DNA from: Azospirillum thiophilum
GTDB taxonomy: Bacteria; Pseudomonadota; Alphaproteobacteria; Azospirillales; Azospirillaceae
NCBI RefSeq assembly: GCF_001305595.1
Contig: NZ_CP012404.1
Coordinates: 434,001 to 498,000, forward strand
Length of the DNA: 64,000 nt
Reading direction: 5' to 3'
Part shown: positions 18,139 through 26,727 of the stretch, piece after piece
How the letters are laid out: each line of letters begins with the position of its first letter
Numbering within the stretch: position 1 is the stretch's first letter
Position numbers and translations under genes: made by a program
The notes under the pieces: model-generated
Database searches by the model: none
What the model saw: the letters and a program-made list of their open reading frames with translations, nothing else
What the model was told of the DNA's origin: nothing

Positions 18139-18154
18139 TGGTAATATATTAGTG
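18139..18154. promoter_or_regulatory. GntR-type operator upstream of mgsA
   Basis: TGGTAATATATTAGTG matches the consensus at 13 of 16 positions and is 28 bp upstream of the mgsA ATG, a position where binding would overlap the promoter or early transcript. The 302-bp kduI/mgsA gap therefore holds two operator copies with centres 137 bp apart. Confidence 0.65.
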
Positions 18155-18181
18155 AGGGGACATCCTTCGGAGACCACGTCC

Positions 18182-18628
18182 ATGACCAGCCAGCCGCCGC
18201 GCAAGCGCATCGCCCTCGTCGCCCACGACGCCCGCAAGGCCGACCTCATCGCCTGGATCGGGGCGAACATCGGCGCGCTCGACGGCCATGCCTATTGGGC
18301 GACCGGCACCACCGGCCAGAAGGTGCGCGACGCCCATCCCGGACTGGAGGTGACGCCGCTGAAGAGCGGCCCGCTCGGCGGCGACCAGCAGATCGGCGCG
18401 ATGATCGCCGAGGGGCGGATCGACCTGCTGGTCTTCTTCGTCGACCCGATGACCGCCCAGCCGCACGATGTCGACGTCAAGGCGCTGACCCGTCTGGCGA
18501 CGCTCTACAACATCCCGATGGCCTGCAACGAGGCGACCGCCGACATGATCGTGTCCTCGCCCCATTTCGCCGGCGGCTACACCCCGCGCGCAGCGAATTT
18601 CAGCGGCTACGAGACGCGCAAGGTCTGA
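18182..18628 (+). CDS. mgsA: Methylglyoxal synthase
   Basis: 148 residues. The family motifs GTTGQKVRD, SGPLGGDQQIGAMIAEG, FFVDPMTAQPHDVDVKAL and MACNEATADMIVSSP are all visible, including the catalytic aspartates. The enzyme makes methylglyoxal from dihydroxyacetone phosphate, a bypass that relieves phosphate-limited glycolytic overflow. Its place between kduI and gntR-2, with a regulon operator at its promoter, suggests co-control with uronate breakdown. That breakdown yields pyruvate and glyceraldehyde-3-phosphate through KDPG. Confidence 0.94.
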   Translation: MTSQPPRKRIALVAHDARKADLIAWIGANIGALDGHAYWATGTTGQKVRDAHPGLEVTPLKSGPLGGDQQIGAMIAEGRIDLLVFFVDPMTAQPHDVDVKALTRLATLYNIPMACNEATADMIVSSPHFAGGYTPRAANFSGYETRKV

Positions 18629-18659
18629 GGAGCGGCTGCCTTCCCGGGCACCGTCCTCA

Positions 18660-19427
18660 TCAACTGGTGAAGTAATGCGGATTGGCGCGCTGGACGTCGG
18701 CGATGCCGAGTTGCAGGTCGGTCAGGTGGTGGCGCAGTTGGGCCACCGCGCGGTCGGGGTCGCGCGCGGCGACGGCCTCGACGATGGCGCCATGTTCGGC
18801 AAGGGCCTTGTTCATCCGGCCGACGACCGGAAGCGTCAGGTGGCGGTAGCGGTCGACCTGCCGCTTGACCTGCTGCGTCACCGTCCAGAAGCCGGGATAG
18901 CCTGAGATCTCGGCGAGCAGCGCGTGGAAATCCTCGTCGGCATCGTGGAAGCCGTCGAAGTTGCCGGCCTCCTGCATCTCGCGCTGAAGCTCCAGGTTGG
19001 CGCGCAGCCGGGCGACCTGGCTGCCGGTCGCCTGTTCGGCGGCATAGCGCACCGTCGCCTCCTCCAGCGCGCGGCGGATGGCGATGGCTTCCGGCAGGGC
19101 GCTCAGGGGAATGCGGGCGACGAAGGTGCCGGACTGCGGGAACACCTCCACCAGCCCTTCGTCGGCCAGCTTCAGCATGGCTTCGCGGACGGGGGTACGG
19201 CTGACGCCATAGCTGTCCGCCACCTCCTTCTCGATCATCGGGTCGCCCGGCTTGCGGCGCAGCGAGACGATGTCGTCGCGCAGGTCGCGGTAGATGGTGC
19301 CCGACACGGTGGCGCCGCGGTGGGCGGGCCTTGCGGTGGCGCTGGCGGGCCGCCGGCGGCGGCGGCGGACCGGTGCGGCCACCATGTTCGTTTCGCCCGC
19401 GTCGGAGTCCATGGTCGTTCCGTTCAT
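18660..19427 (-). CDS. GntR/FadR-type regulator 2 of hexuronate genes
   Basis: 255 residues from ATG 19427 (alternative ATG 19412, MDSDAGE, with a weak GGAA upstream). A basic N-terminus (VRRRRRRPASATARPA) precedes a winged HTH (TIYRDLRDDIVSLRRKPGDP ... YGVSRTPVREAMLKLADEGL) and an FCD domain (ALEEATVRYAAEQA, DADEDFHALLAEISGYPGF). It is closely similar to gntR-1, so one is a duplicate of the other. An operator copy lies 45 bp upstream, suggesting autoregulation. It is convergent with mgsA. Confidence 0.88.
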   Translation of the reverse strand: MNGTTMDSDAGETNMVAAPVRRRRRRPASATARPAHRGATVSGTIYRDLRDDIVSLRRKPGDPMIEKEVADSYGVSRTPVREAMLKLADEGLVEVFPQSGTFVARIPLSALPEAIAIRRALEEATVRYAAEQATGSQVARLRANLELQREMQEAGNFDGFHDADEDFHALLAEISGYPGFWTVTQQVKRQVDRYRHLTLPVVGRMNKALAEHGAIVEAVAARDPDRAVAQLRHHLTDLQLGIADVQRANPHYFTS

Positions 19428-19471
19428 GTCATCGGCAATTCGGCGCCATTTCACCTGTGTGACGCCGTGCT

Positions 19472-19487
19472 TACTAATATATCGCTG
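19472..19487. promoter_or_regulatory. GntR-type operator upstream of gntR-2
   Basis: TACTAATATATCGCTG: the left half is a perfect match to the palindrome, the right half is degenerate. It lies 45 bp upstream of the gntR-2 start. The rest of the 280-bp gap to the HlyD-like gene shows no other clear signal apart from a GGAGG at 19681-19685. Confidence 0.55.
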
Positions 19488-19707
19488 TAACTCCATGAGC
19501 GGAACGACTTTCGCCGCCGGAATTTCAACCCAGCCCCGTGTCAAGTGGCTGCCGGACGGACTGGAGGGTTGCCTTGTCTCGGCTGCCTGTACCACTCTGC
19601 GCAACCTGCCCATTCGTATACCCCCCGATGCACTGCCCATTGCGAGCCTCCGGCAGGGGACCGCGGGACAGAGCCGAACCGGAGGCCCCGTCACCGATGT
19701 TGCGTTC

Positions 19708-20988
19708 ATGACTGCAGCGCAGACCCCCTCATCACCGTCGGAGCGCCTGTTCCGCAAGGCGGCGCTGGACCGGCTGTCCTCGCCGGAGGAGTTGGACCGG
19801 CTGGTCGTGCTCACCACGCCGCGCGGCTGGCTGGCGCTGGGGGCGGTGCTGGGGTTGCTGGCGCTGGCGCTGGCCTGGAGCGTGATCGGCACCATTCAGA
19901 CGCGGGTGACCGGCCCCGGCCTGCTGGTCAGCAGCGGCGGCCGGGTGTTCGACGCCGTCGCCACCGCGTCCGGCACGCTGGTCGCCCCGCTGGTGAAGCC
20001 GGGCGATACGGTGACCGCCGGCCAGCTGCTGGCCCGCATCGACAAGGCGGAGCTGGAACAGACCCTTGACCATGCGAAGGCGGTGCTGGGGGAGCGCGAG
20101 GACGACCTCGCCCGCCGGGCCGCCCAGCTGGAGCGCGAGGCGCAGGCCCGCCGCGCCAACTTCACCGCCCGCCGCGCAGCCCTGCGGCAGGTGGTCGCAG
20201 CGGCGGAGACGCGGGTGCAGTTCCTCGACACCATGCTGCGCGGCCAGGAGGACATCGCCAGCCGTGGCTTCACCACCCGCCAGCGGGTCGAGGACACGCG
20301 CCAGGAACTGGCCGCCGCCCGCCAGAAGGTGAGCGACGCCAGGAGCCAGCTTCTCCAGATCGACACCGAGGAACTGGACATGTCCAGCCGGGCCGAGCAG
20401 ACGCTGACCGGCGCGCGCGACCGCATCGCCGACGCCCGCCGCCGGGTCGACGAGCTGACGTTGCAGCTCGAACAGGACACCCGCATCCTGAGCCCGACCG
20501 ACGGGCGGGTCACCGAATGGAAGCTGGCGGACGGCGCCCGCGTCGGCGCCGGAACGCCGGTGGTCAGCATCGAAAGCGGCTCGCGCGGGTTGCAGCTGGT
20601 GCTCTACGTCCCGCCGGAGCATGGCAAGAAGCTGAAACCGGGCATGGATGTCCGCATCGCGCCGTCCACCGTGCGCAAGGAGGAATACGGCACGCTGGTC
20701 GGCCGCGTCGCCGAGGTGTCGGACTTCCCCTCCACCCCCCAGGGCATGCAGGCGGTGTTGCAGAACGACCGGCTGGTGACGCAGTTCTCGGCCAAGGGTC
20801 CGCCCTTCGCCGTGCGCGTCGACCTGATCCCGGAGGCCGGCACCCCGTCGGGCTACCGCTGGTCGTCGGGCGGCGGGCCGGCGATGACCGTCACCAGCGG
20901 CACCCCGGCCGAAGGCGAGGTGACGGTGCGCGAACAGCCGCCGCTGGCCTTCGTCATCCCGGCCCTGCGCAAGGCGACCGGCCTGTGA
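19708..20988 (+). CDS. HlyD-type adaptor of an NHLM/NHLP bacteriocin exporter
   Basis: 426 residues from ATG 19708 (MTAAQTPSSPSERLF). One membrane segment (~residues 35-60, LALGAVLGLLALALAWSVIG) is followed by a biotinyl-lipoyl-like half (VAPLVKPGDTVTAGQLLARID), a long alpha-helical hairpin rich in Arg/Gln/Glu (~110-230) and the second lipoyl half (ILSPTDGRVTEWKLADGARV). This is a periplasmic adaptor layout linking an inner-membrane ABC transporter to the outer membrane. The next gene starts within its stop codon. No ideal ribosome-binding site precedes the chosen start; GGAGG is 23 nt upstream. Confidence 0.84.
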   Translation: MTAAQTPSSPSERLFRKAALDRLSSPEELDRLVVLTTPRGWLALGAVLGLLALALAWSVIGTIQTRVTGPGLLVSSGGRVFDAVATASGTLVAPLVKPGDTVTAGQLLARIDKAELEQTLDHAKAVLGEREDDLARRAAQLEREAQARRANFTARRAALRQVVAAAETRVQFLDTMLRGQEDIASRGFTTRQRVEDTRQELAAARQKVSDARSQLLQIDTEELDMSSRAEQTLTGARDRIADARRRVDELTLQLEQDTRILSPTDGRVTEWKLADGARVGAGTPVVSIESGSRGLQLVLYVPPEHGKKLKPGMDVRIAPSTVRKEEYGTLVGRVAEVSDFPSTPQGMQAVLQNDRLVTQFSAKGPPFAVRVDLIPEAGTPSGYRWSSGGGPAMTVTSGTPAEGEVTVREQPPLAFVIPALRKATGL

Positions 20989-23210
20989 GTGCAACGCCGG
21001 TGAGCGCAAAGACCGCGACCGCGAAGGCGCCTGAGAAGCGCCGGCAGTCCCGCGTCCGCACGCCGACCCTGCTCCAGATGGAGGCGGTGGAGTGCGGCGC
21101 CGCCTCGCTCGGCATCATCCTCGCCCATTTCGGCCGCTGGGTGCCGCTGGAGGAACTGCGGGCCGCCTGCGGCGTGTCGCGCGACGGCAGCAAGGCCAGC
21201 AACCTGCTGCGCGCCGCCCGCCGCTACGGCCTCGTCGCCAAGGGCTTCAAGAAGGAGCCGGACGCGCTGGCCGCCATGCCCTGGCCGATGATCGTCCATT
21301 GGAACTTCAACCATTATCTGGTCTTCGAGGGCTTCAAGGGCGACCACGCCTATCTGAACGACCCGGTCACCGGCCCGCGCCGCGTCACCCGCGCCGAGTT
21401 CTCCGAAGCCTTCACCGGCGTCGCGCTGGCCTTCGAGCCGGGGCCGGAGTTCGTTGCCGGCGCGAGGCCGCCCGGCCTTGCCGGCATGCTGGGGCGTCAG
21501 CTGAAGCGCTCGCGCGCCGCGGTCGGCTTCGCGCTGGCCGCCAGCCTGGCGCTGGTGCTGCCGGGCATCGCGCTGCCGGCCTTCACCAAGGCCTTCGTCG
21601 ACGAGGTGCTGATCGGCGGCCAACGCAATTGGCTGGTGCCGCTGCTGCTGGGGATGGCGGCCACGGCGCTGGTCCGCGGGCTGCTGACCGCGCTCCAGCA
21701 ATCGGCGCTGCTGAAGCTGGAGACCAAATTCGCCATGGTGATGGCCAGCCGCTATGTCTGGCGGTTGCTGCAACTGCCGGTGCCCTTCTTCGGCCAGCGC
21801 CATCCCGGCGACATCGCCGGCCGGGTCGCCGCCAACGACCGGGTGGCGCGGCTGCTGTCGGGCGAGATGGCGACCGCGGCGATGAGCCTGCTGACGGTCG
21901 TCTTCTTCGGGCTGGTCATGCTGACCTACGATCCGGCGCTGGCGGCGGTGACCATCCTGCTGGTGCTGGGCAACATGCTGTTCCTGCGCGGCGCCTCGCG
22001 CGGGCGGGAGGATGCCGGGCGCCGCCTGCTGTCGGAACAGGCCAAGCTGGGCGCCGTCACCGTCGGCAGCATCCAGGCGATCGAGACACTGAAATCCGCC
22101 GGGCTGGAGGGGCAGGCCTTCGAGCGCTGGGCGGGATATCAGGCGCGGCTGTTGACGGTGCGCCAGATCCTGGGGGTGCATTCCGCGCTGCTGATGGTGG
22201 CGCCGACCTTCCTCAACGCGCTCGGCACCGCGGCGATCCTGGGGCTGGGCGCGGTGCGGGTGATGGACGGGGCGCTGTCCGTCGGCGCCCTGGTGGCGTT
22301 CCAGAGCCTGGCATCCAGCTTTTCCGCCCCGGTCGCCAAGCTGGTCGGCATGGGCGGCACGCTGCAACGGGTGAAGGCCGACCTGCAACGGCTGAACGAC
22401 ACGCTGGACCATGCGCCCGACCCGCAATCGGGCCTCGCCGATTCCGCGGCGGGGGAGGTGGCAGCTCTCGGAGCCGGGGAGCCGGTGCGGCTGAGCGGGG
22501 CGGTGGAGCTGGCCGACATCTCCTTCGGCTACAGCGTGCTCGACCCGCCGCTGATCGACGGGCTGTCGCTGTCGCTGGCCCCCGGCATGCGGGTGGCGCT
22601 GGTCGGCGGCTCGGGCAGCGGGAAATCCACCGTCGGCCGGCTGATCTGCGGCCTCGTCCAACCCTGGTCGGGGCGGATCCTGTTCGACGGGCGGCCGCCG
22701 GACGAGATCCCGGTGTCCCTGCGCGCCGCCTCCATCGCCTATGTCGACCAGGATGTCTTCCTGTTCGACGGATCGGTGCGCGACAACCTGACCCTGTGGG
22801 ACCGCACGGTGCCCGAGGCGGCATTGACCCGCGCGCTGGAGGACGCCGCCATCCTGGGCGAGGTCGCCGGCCGCGCCGGCCAGCTCGACGCGCCGGTTGC
22901 CGAGGGCGGGGTGAATTTCAGCGGCGGCCAGCGCCAGCGGCTGGAGATCGCCCGCGCGCTGTCCGGCAACCCGTCGATCCTGGTGCTGGACGAGGCGACG
23001 GCGGCGCTGGACGTGGCGACCGAGAAGCTGATCGACGACAATCTGCGGCGGCGCGGCTGCACCTGCATCATCATCGCCCACCGGCTGAGCACGATCCGCG
23101 ACTGCGACGAGATCATCGTGCTGAACCGCGGCCGGGTGGTGGAGCGCGGCAGCCATGAAGAGCTTCTGGCGCGCGGCGGCGAATACGCCTCGCTGATCGC
23201 GGCGGGGTGA
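20985..23210 (+). CDS. NHLM-type bacteriocin ABC transporter with C39 peptidase domain
   Basis: 741 residues. GTG 20985 overlaps the upstream TGA (GTGA), indicating translational coupling. The N-terminal C39 peptidase has catalytic Cys37 (MEAVECGAASLG), His110 (NFNHYLVFEG) and Asp126 (LNDPVTG). Then come six membrane segments (~165-450) and a C-terminal ATPase with Walker A (GGSGSGKSTVGRL), signature NFSGGQRQRLEIARA and Walker B ILVLDEATAALD. Such proteins cleave a double-Gly-type leader and export the peptide. All three peptidase residues are present, so it should be active, but no precursor gene is evident nearby. Confidence 0.9.
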   Translation: MSATPVSAKTATAKAPEKRRQSRVRTPTLLQMEAVECGAASLGIILAHFGRWVPLEELRAACGVSRDGSKASNLLRAARRYGLVAKGFKKEPDALAAMPWPMIVHWNFNHYLVFEGFKGDHAYLNDPVTGPRRVTRAEFSEAFTGVALAFEPGPEFVAGARPPGLAGMLGRQLKRSRAAVGFALAASLALVLPGIALPAFTKAFVDEVLIGGQRNWLVPLLLGMAATALVRGLLTALQQSALLKLETKFAMVMASRYVWRLLQLPVPFFGQRHPGDIAGRVAANDRVARLLSGEMATAAMSLLTVVFFGLVMLTYDPALAAVTILLVLGNMLFLRGASRGREDAGRRLLSEQAKLGAVTVGSIQAIETLKSAGLEGQAFERWAGYQARLLTVRQILGVHSALLMVAPTFLNALGTAAILGLGAVRVMDGALSVGALVAFQSLASSFSAPVAKLVGMGGTLQRVKADLQRLNDTLDHAPDPQSGLADSAAGEVAALGAGEPVRLSGAVELADISFGYSVLDPPLIDGLSLSLAPGMRVALVGGSGSGKSTVGRLICGLVQPWSGRILFDGRPPDEIPVSLRAASIAYVDQDVFLFDGSVRDNLTLWDRTVPEAALTRALEDAAILGEVAGRAGQLDAPVAEGGVNFSGGQRQRLEIARALSGNPSILVLDEATAALDVATEKLIDDNLRRRGCTCIIIAHRLSTIRDCDEIIVLNRGRVVERGSHEELLARGGEYASLIAAG

Positions 23211-23214
23211 GGCG

Positions 23215-26151
23215 ATGGACCTTCTCGACAGCCCGGCGACGGTGCCGGCCCCGATTTTGCCGGCTCCCCTCCTGGTGGAGGGCGGCAACCATCGCCCGCT
23301 GACGCTGGACGACCCGCGGCTGGGCTGGCGGGTCGAGGACGGCTATGTCGACCTCTTCCACCTCGCGGCCGGCAGCGGCCGGCGCAGCCACCTGTTCCGG
23401 GCGGAGGCCGGGGCGCTGCTGTTCGGAGTGGAGCGGACGGGCGGTGCGGAGCTGGTCGCGGTCGGCTCCATCGGCTCGCGCCTGCGCGGGGTGGAGCGGG
23501 AGGAGCTGGCCGGGGAGGCCGATTTCCTGCCGCGCGCCGAAGCCTGGATCCTGCGGCTGACCGATGCGGCGACCGGCGGCGAGGCGGTGTGGCCCGACCG
23601 GGTGGCGGAGCCGGGCGAGCGCCGGCTCGGCCCCGGCGAGCGGCTCCATGCCGACCCGCGCCGCCCGCTGTGGCTGACGGTGGAGGAGGGGGCGGCCGCA
23701 TGGCTGGACGGCCCGGCGACACCGGCGGGCGAACCGCCGCTGCCGCTGGCCGACCGGGCGTGGATCGGGGCGGCCGGTGACGCGCCGGTTGCGTTGAGCG
23801 TGACGGAGGCCTGGCCCGACGGCGGCCTGCTGTGGCCGGCCTTCGACCGTTTCCATGCGCTGGCGCTCGACCGCATCGGCGCCCGCTTCGCCCGGCAGGC
23901 GGAAGGCGAGGCGCAGCGCGCCGAACGAAGCCGGCAATCGGCCGAGGCGGCGCTGGCCCTGGCGCTGGGCGGCCTGTCCGATCTCGTCGATCGCCGCTCC
24001 GCCGCGGGCCGTGCCGCCGGAGCATCCTTGCCGGCCGCCGCCGATCCGCTGTCGGCCGCCCTTGCCGCCCTGATGGCGCATATGGGGATGGAGGAGGCGC
24101 TGCCGCGCATCGACGCCGCCGGCAAGGCGCCGCCGGAGATGCTCGACACGCTGCTGTCCGCCGCCCGCCTGCGCGGACGCAAGGTGATCCTGCGCGACGG
24201 CTGGTGGCACGGCGAGGGCGCGCCGATGCTCGGCTGGCTGGAGGAGGGGCGGCTGCCGGTGGCGCTGCTGCCGACGCCGTCCGGCTTCGACATGCTGGAT
24301 GCGACCGGCCGGCGCCGCGTGACGCAGGATCTGGCCGACCGGCTGGCGGCCGATGGCCTGCACCTCTACCGCCCGCTGCCGGCCCGCGCGCTGTCGGCGG
24401 TGGAGGCGATCCGCTTTCCCCTGCGCGGCCTGGGCGGCGACGGCCTGCGGCTTGGGCTGTGCGGGCTGGCGGCGGCGGTGTTGGGGCTGCTGGTGCCGGT
24501 CGCCACCGGCTTCCTGTTCGACAGCGCCATTCCGCGCGCCGACACCGGCCAGTTGGTCTTCATCGTCGCCGGGCTGGTCGCCGCCGCCATCGGCGGCGCG
24601 GTGTTCGATCTGGTCAAGGTGATGGCGGTGCTGCGGCTGGAAAGCCGGATCGACGGGGTGATGCAGGCGGCCTTCATCGACCGGCTGCTGGCATTGCCGG
24701 TCGGCTTCTTCCGCCGCTACACCGCCGGCGACCTCGCCGACCGGGCGCTCGGGCTGCAGACCGTGCGCGAGATCCTGGCCGCCAGCACGATGACCGGCCT
24801 GCTGGGCGCCCTGTTCGGGTCGGTCAGCCTGGGGCTGCTCGCCGTCTACGACTGGCGCCTCGCGCTGGTCGCCACCGGGCTGGCGCTGCTGTCGGCGCTG
24901 GTGACGGCGGCATTGTCCTGGGGTCAGCTGCGCCACGAGCGCGAGCATATCCGGCGGCAGGGCCGGCTCGACGGGCTGGTCCTGCAACTGATCGTCGGCA
25001 TCGGCAAGCTGCGGGTCGCCGGGGCCGAGCCGCGGGCGATGGCAGAATGGGCGCGCGGCTTCGCCGGGCAGAAGTCGCGCGCGGTTGCCGCCCAGCGCTT
25101 CGGCAACGCGCTGGAGACCTTCCATGCCGCCTTCCCGACGCTGGCGACCATCGCGGTGTTCCTGGCGGTGGCGCTGCTGATGGAGCATGACGCCAAGCAG
25201 CAGGCGCTCCAGGCGCTGGCCGCCACGCCGGGGGACGAGGCGGCGGCGGCCTTCACCACCGGCAGCTTCCTGGCCTTCATCACCGCCTTCGGCCAGCTGC
25301 TGGCCGCGTTGACCGAGATGGCGCACGCCCTGACCAAGAGCCTGACCGTGCTGCCGCTGCTGGAGCGCGCCCGCCCGATCCTGGAGACCGCGCCCGAGGT
25401 GCCGGCCGGCCGCGACGCGCCGGGCCCGTTGCAGGGCGGCATCGCGCTGAGCCGGGTCGGCTTCCGCTATGCCCCCGACGCGCCGCGGGTGCTGCACGAC
25501 CTCAGCCTGTCGATCGAGCCGGGCGAGTTCGTCGCCATCGTCGGCTCGTCGGGCAGCGGCAAATCCACGGTGATGCGGCTGCTGCTCGGGTTCGAGCGGC
25601 CGGAGCAGGGCGAGGTGTTCTTCGACGGCCGGGCGGCCGAGCGGCTCGACCTCGCCGCGGTGCGCCGGCAGATCGGCGTGGTGCTCCAGAACGGGCGCAT
25701 CACCTCGGGCAGCCTGTTCCAGAACATCGTCGGCACCGCGCCGCTCGGGCTGGACGACGCCTGGCACGCGGCGCGGCTGGTCGGGCTGGACCAGGACATC
25801 GAACAGATGCCGATGGGCATGCACACCGTGCTGATGGACGGCGGCGGCACCCTGTCGGGCGGCCAGCGCCAGCGGCTGATGATCGCCCGCGCCCTGGTCC
25901 ACCGTCCGCGCGTGCTGTTGCTGGACGAGGCGACCAGCGCGCTCGACAACCGGACCCAGGCGGTGGTGACGGCATCGCTCGCCAAGCTCAGCGTCACCCG
26001 CGTGGTGATTGCCCACCGGCTCAGCACCATCCGCGACGTCGACCGCATCCTGGTGCTGGAGGGCGGGCGGCTGGTGCAGTCCGGCCGCTACGAGGATCTG
26101 ATGGCGGTGGACGGGCCGTTCCGCACCATCGCCAGCCGGCAGCTGCTTTAG
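23215..26151 (+). CDS. NHLM-type bacteriocin ABC transporter, second ATP-binding subunit
   Basis: 978 residues. A ~390-residue N-terminal region without C39 residues (including a cyclic-nucleotide-like stretch, LFRAEAGALLFGVERTG) precedes an ABC membrane domain (GLCGLAAAVLGLLVPVATGF onward) and an ATPase with Walker A (GSSGSGKSTVMRL), signature TLSGGQRQRLMIARA and Walker B VLLLDEATSALD. This long form is the usual companion of the peptidase-containing transporter in NHLM clusters. The gene begins 4 nt after the previous stop. Confidence 0.88.
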   Translation: MDLLDSPATVPAPILPAPLLVEGGNHRPLTLDDPRLGWRVEDGYVDLFHLAAGSGRRSHLFRAEAGALLFGVERTGGAELVAVGSIGSRLRGVEREELAGEADFLPRAEAWILRLTDAATGGEAVWPDRVAEPGERRLGPGERLHADPRRPLWLTVEEGAAAWLDGPATPAGEPPLPLADRAWIGAAGDAPVALSVTEAWPDGGLLWPAFDRFHALALDRIGARFARQAEGEAQRAERSRQSAEAALALALGGLSDLVDRRSAAGRAAGASLPAAADPLSAALAALMAHMGMEEALPRIDAAGKAPPEMLDTLLSAARLRGRKVILRDGWWHGEGAPMLGWLEEGRLPVALLPTPSGFDMLDATGRRRVTQDLADRLAADGLHLYRPLPARALSAVEAIRFPLRGLGGDGLRLGLCGLAAAVLGLLVPVATGFLFDSAIPRADTGQLVFIVAGLVAAAIGGAVFDLVKVMAVLRLESRIDGVMQAAFIDRLLALPVGFFRRYTAGDLADRALGLQTVREILAASTMTGLLGALFGSVSLGLLAVYDWRLALVATGLALLSALVTAALSWGQLRHEREHIRRQGRLDGLVLQLIVGIGKLRVAGAEPRAMAEWARGFAGQKSRAVAAQRFGNALETFHAAFPTLATIAVFLAVALLMEHDAKQQALQALAATPGDEAAAAFTTGSFLAFITAFGQLLAALTEMAHALTKSLTVLPLLERARPILETAPEVPAGRDAPGPLQGGIALSRVGFRYAPDAPRVLHDLSLSIEPGEFVAIVGSSGSGKSTVMRLLLGFERPEQGEVFFDGRAAERLDLAAVRRQIGVVLQNGRITSGSLFQNIVGTAPLGLDDAWHAARLVGLDQDIEQMPMGMHTVLMDGGGTLSGGQRQRLMIARALVHRPRVLLLDEATSALDNRTQAVVTASLAKLSVTRVVIAHRLSTIRDVDRILVLEGGRLVQSGRYEDLMAVDGPFRTIASRQLL

Positions 26152-26170
26152 GAATTCAAAGGGAAAAGCC

Positions 26171-26713
26171 ATGCGCAAGGTGCTGTACATCCTGGGCAAT
26201 CTCACCGACGAGGACGTCGAATGGATGGCCCGCGCCGGCCGGCGGCTCGATCTGGCCGGCGGGCAGGTGCTGGTGCGCCAGGGGGAGCCGGCGGACTCGC
26301 TCTACATCGTGCTGGAGGGCCACGCCACGGTGGATGTCGCCGGGGTCGGCACCGTCGCCCGGCTCGGCAGCGGCGAGGTGATCGGCGAGGTGTCCTTCGT
26401 CGACAGCGCCCCGCCCTCGGCCACCGTGTCGGCCGACGGCCGCTGCATCGTGCTGGCGCTGGCCAAGCGGGAGATCGAGGCGCGGCTGCGCAGCGACGGC
26501 GGCTTCGCCGGCCGCTTCTACAAGGCGCTGGCGATCTTCCTCGCCGACCGCCTGCGCGGCACCGTCGACCGGCTGAAATTCGGCAAGGGCCAGGCGATGG
26601 ACGCCGGCCGGATCATGGAGGACGAGCTGGACGAGGGGCTGCTCGATCAGGTCTCGCTGGCCGGCGCGCGGTTCGAGCGGATGCTGCGCACGCTGATGTC
26701 CGCGCGGGGTTAG
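26171..26713 (+). CDS. Cyclic-nucleotide-binding-fold protein of the bacteriocin export cluster
   Basis: 180 residues. The cNMP-binding fold spans ~20-125 (LVRQGEPADSLYIVLEGHATV ... GEVIGEVSFVDSAPPSATVSA), with an Arg-poor phosphate loop. An alpha-helical tail follows. There is no HTH, so this is not a Crp-type regulator. Proteins of this kind are recurrent last genes of NHLM-type clusters (family knowledge); the ligand and role are unknown. It lies 19 nt after the ABC gene with GGGAAA upstream. Confidence 0.8.
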   Translation: MRKVLYILGNLTDEDVEWMARAGRRLDLAGGQVLVRQGEPADSLYIVLEGHATVDVAGVGTVARLGSGEVIGEVSFVDSAPPSATVSADGRCIVLALAKREIEARLRSDGGFAGRFYKALAIFLADRLRGTVDRLKFGKGQAMDAGRIMEDELDEGLLDQVSLAGARFERMLRTLMSARG

Positions 26714-26727
26714 GGACCGTCAGGCGC

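Noticed and set aside
20853..26205. Long open frames on the minus strand opposite the two ABC transporter genes
   Set aside because: Arg/Gln/His-rich composition without motifs, fully covered by well-supported plus-strand genes with Walker motifs.
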